A stretch of DNA of 10,000 nucleotides from Rhodosporidiobolus odoratus (lineage: Eukaryota > Basidiomycota > Microbotryomycetes > Sporidiobolales > Sporidiobolaceae). The number at the start of each line of letters is the position of its first letter. Position 1 is the stretch's first letter. Positions 1 through 10,000 of this stretch are shown here, in pieces. The position numbers and the translations under genes were made by a program. The stretch is from contig JAOANU010000011.1 of the NCBI GenBank assembly GCA_034387635.1, positions 15,001-25,000 of the forward strand. Reading direction: 5' to 3'. The notes beneath the pieces are model-generated. The model was not told the origin of the DNA. It saw only the letters and a program-made list of their open reading frames with translations, and ran no database searches.

Positions 1-10000
<10,000 letters not shown>

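Overview
Every position I can read in this 10,000-base window is cytosine. I saw no A, G or T on the + strand, so the complementary strand is pure guanine. The window carries essentially no sequence information beyond its length and base identity, and I can identify no gene, RNA, mobile element, CRISPR array, regulatory site or terminator in it.

Layout: a single homopolymer block runs from the first base to the last, with no boundary, interruption or flanking unique sequence. All six reading frames are open from edge to edge, but only because the only codons are CCC (Pro) on + and GGG (Gly) on -. There is no start codon and no stop codon in any frame, so this openness is not evidence of coding.

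Organism: none can be inferred. The 100% GC content is not compositional evidence for a high-GC organism, because no known cellular or viral genome has a stretch like this at this scale. The likeliest explanations are technical: a placeholder or masked/unresolved segment written as C, a file-encoding or extraction error, the reverse complement of a poly-G sequencing or assembly artefact, or a deliberate negative control. The sequence alone cannot tell these apart. I found no candidate for a new biological system here.
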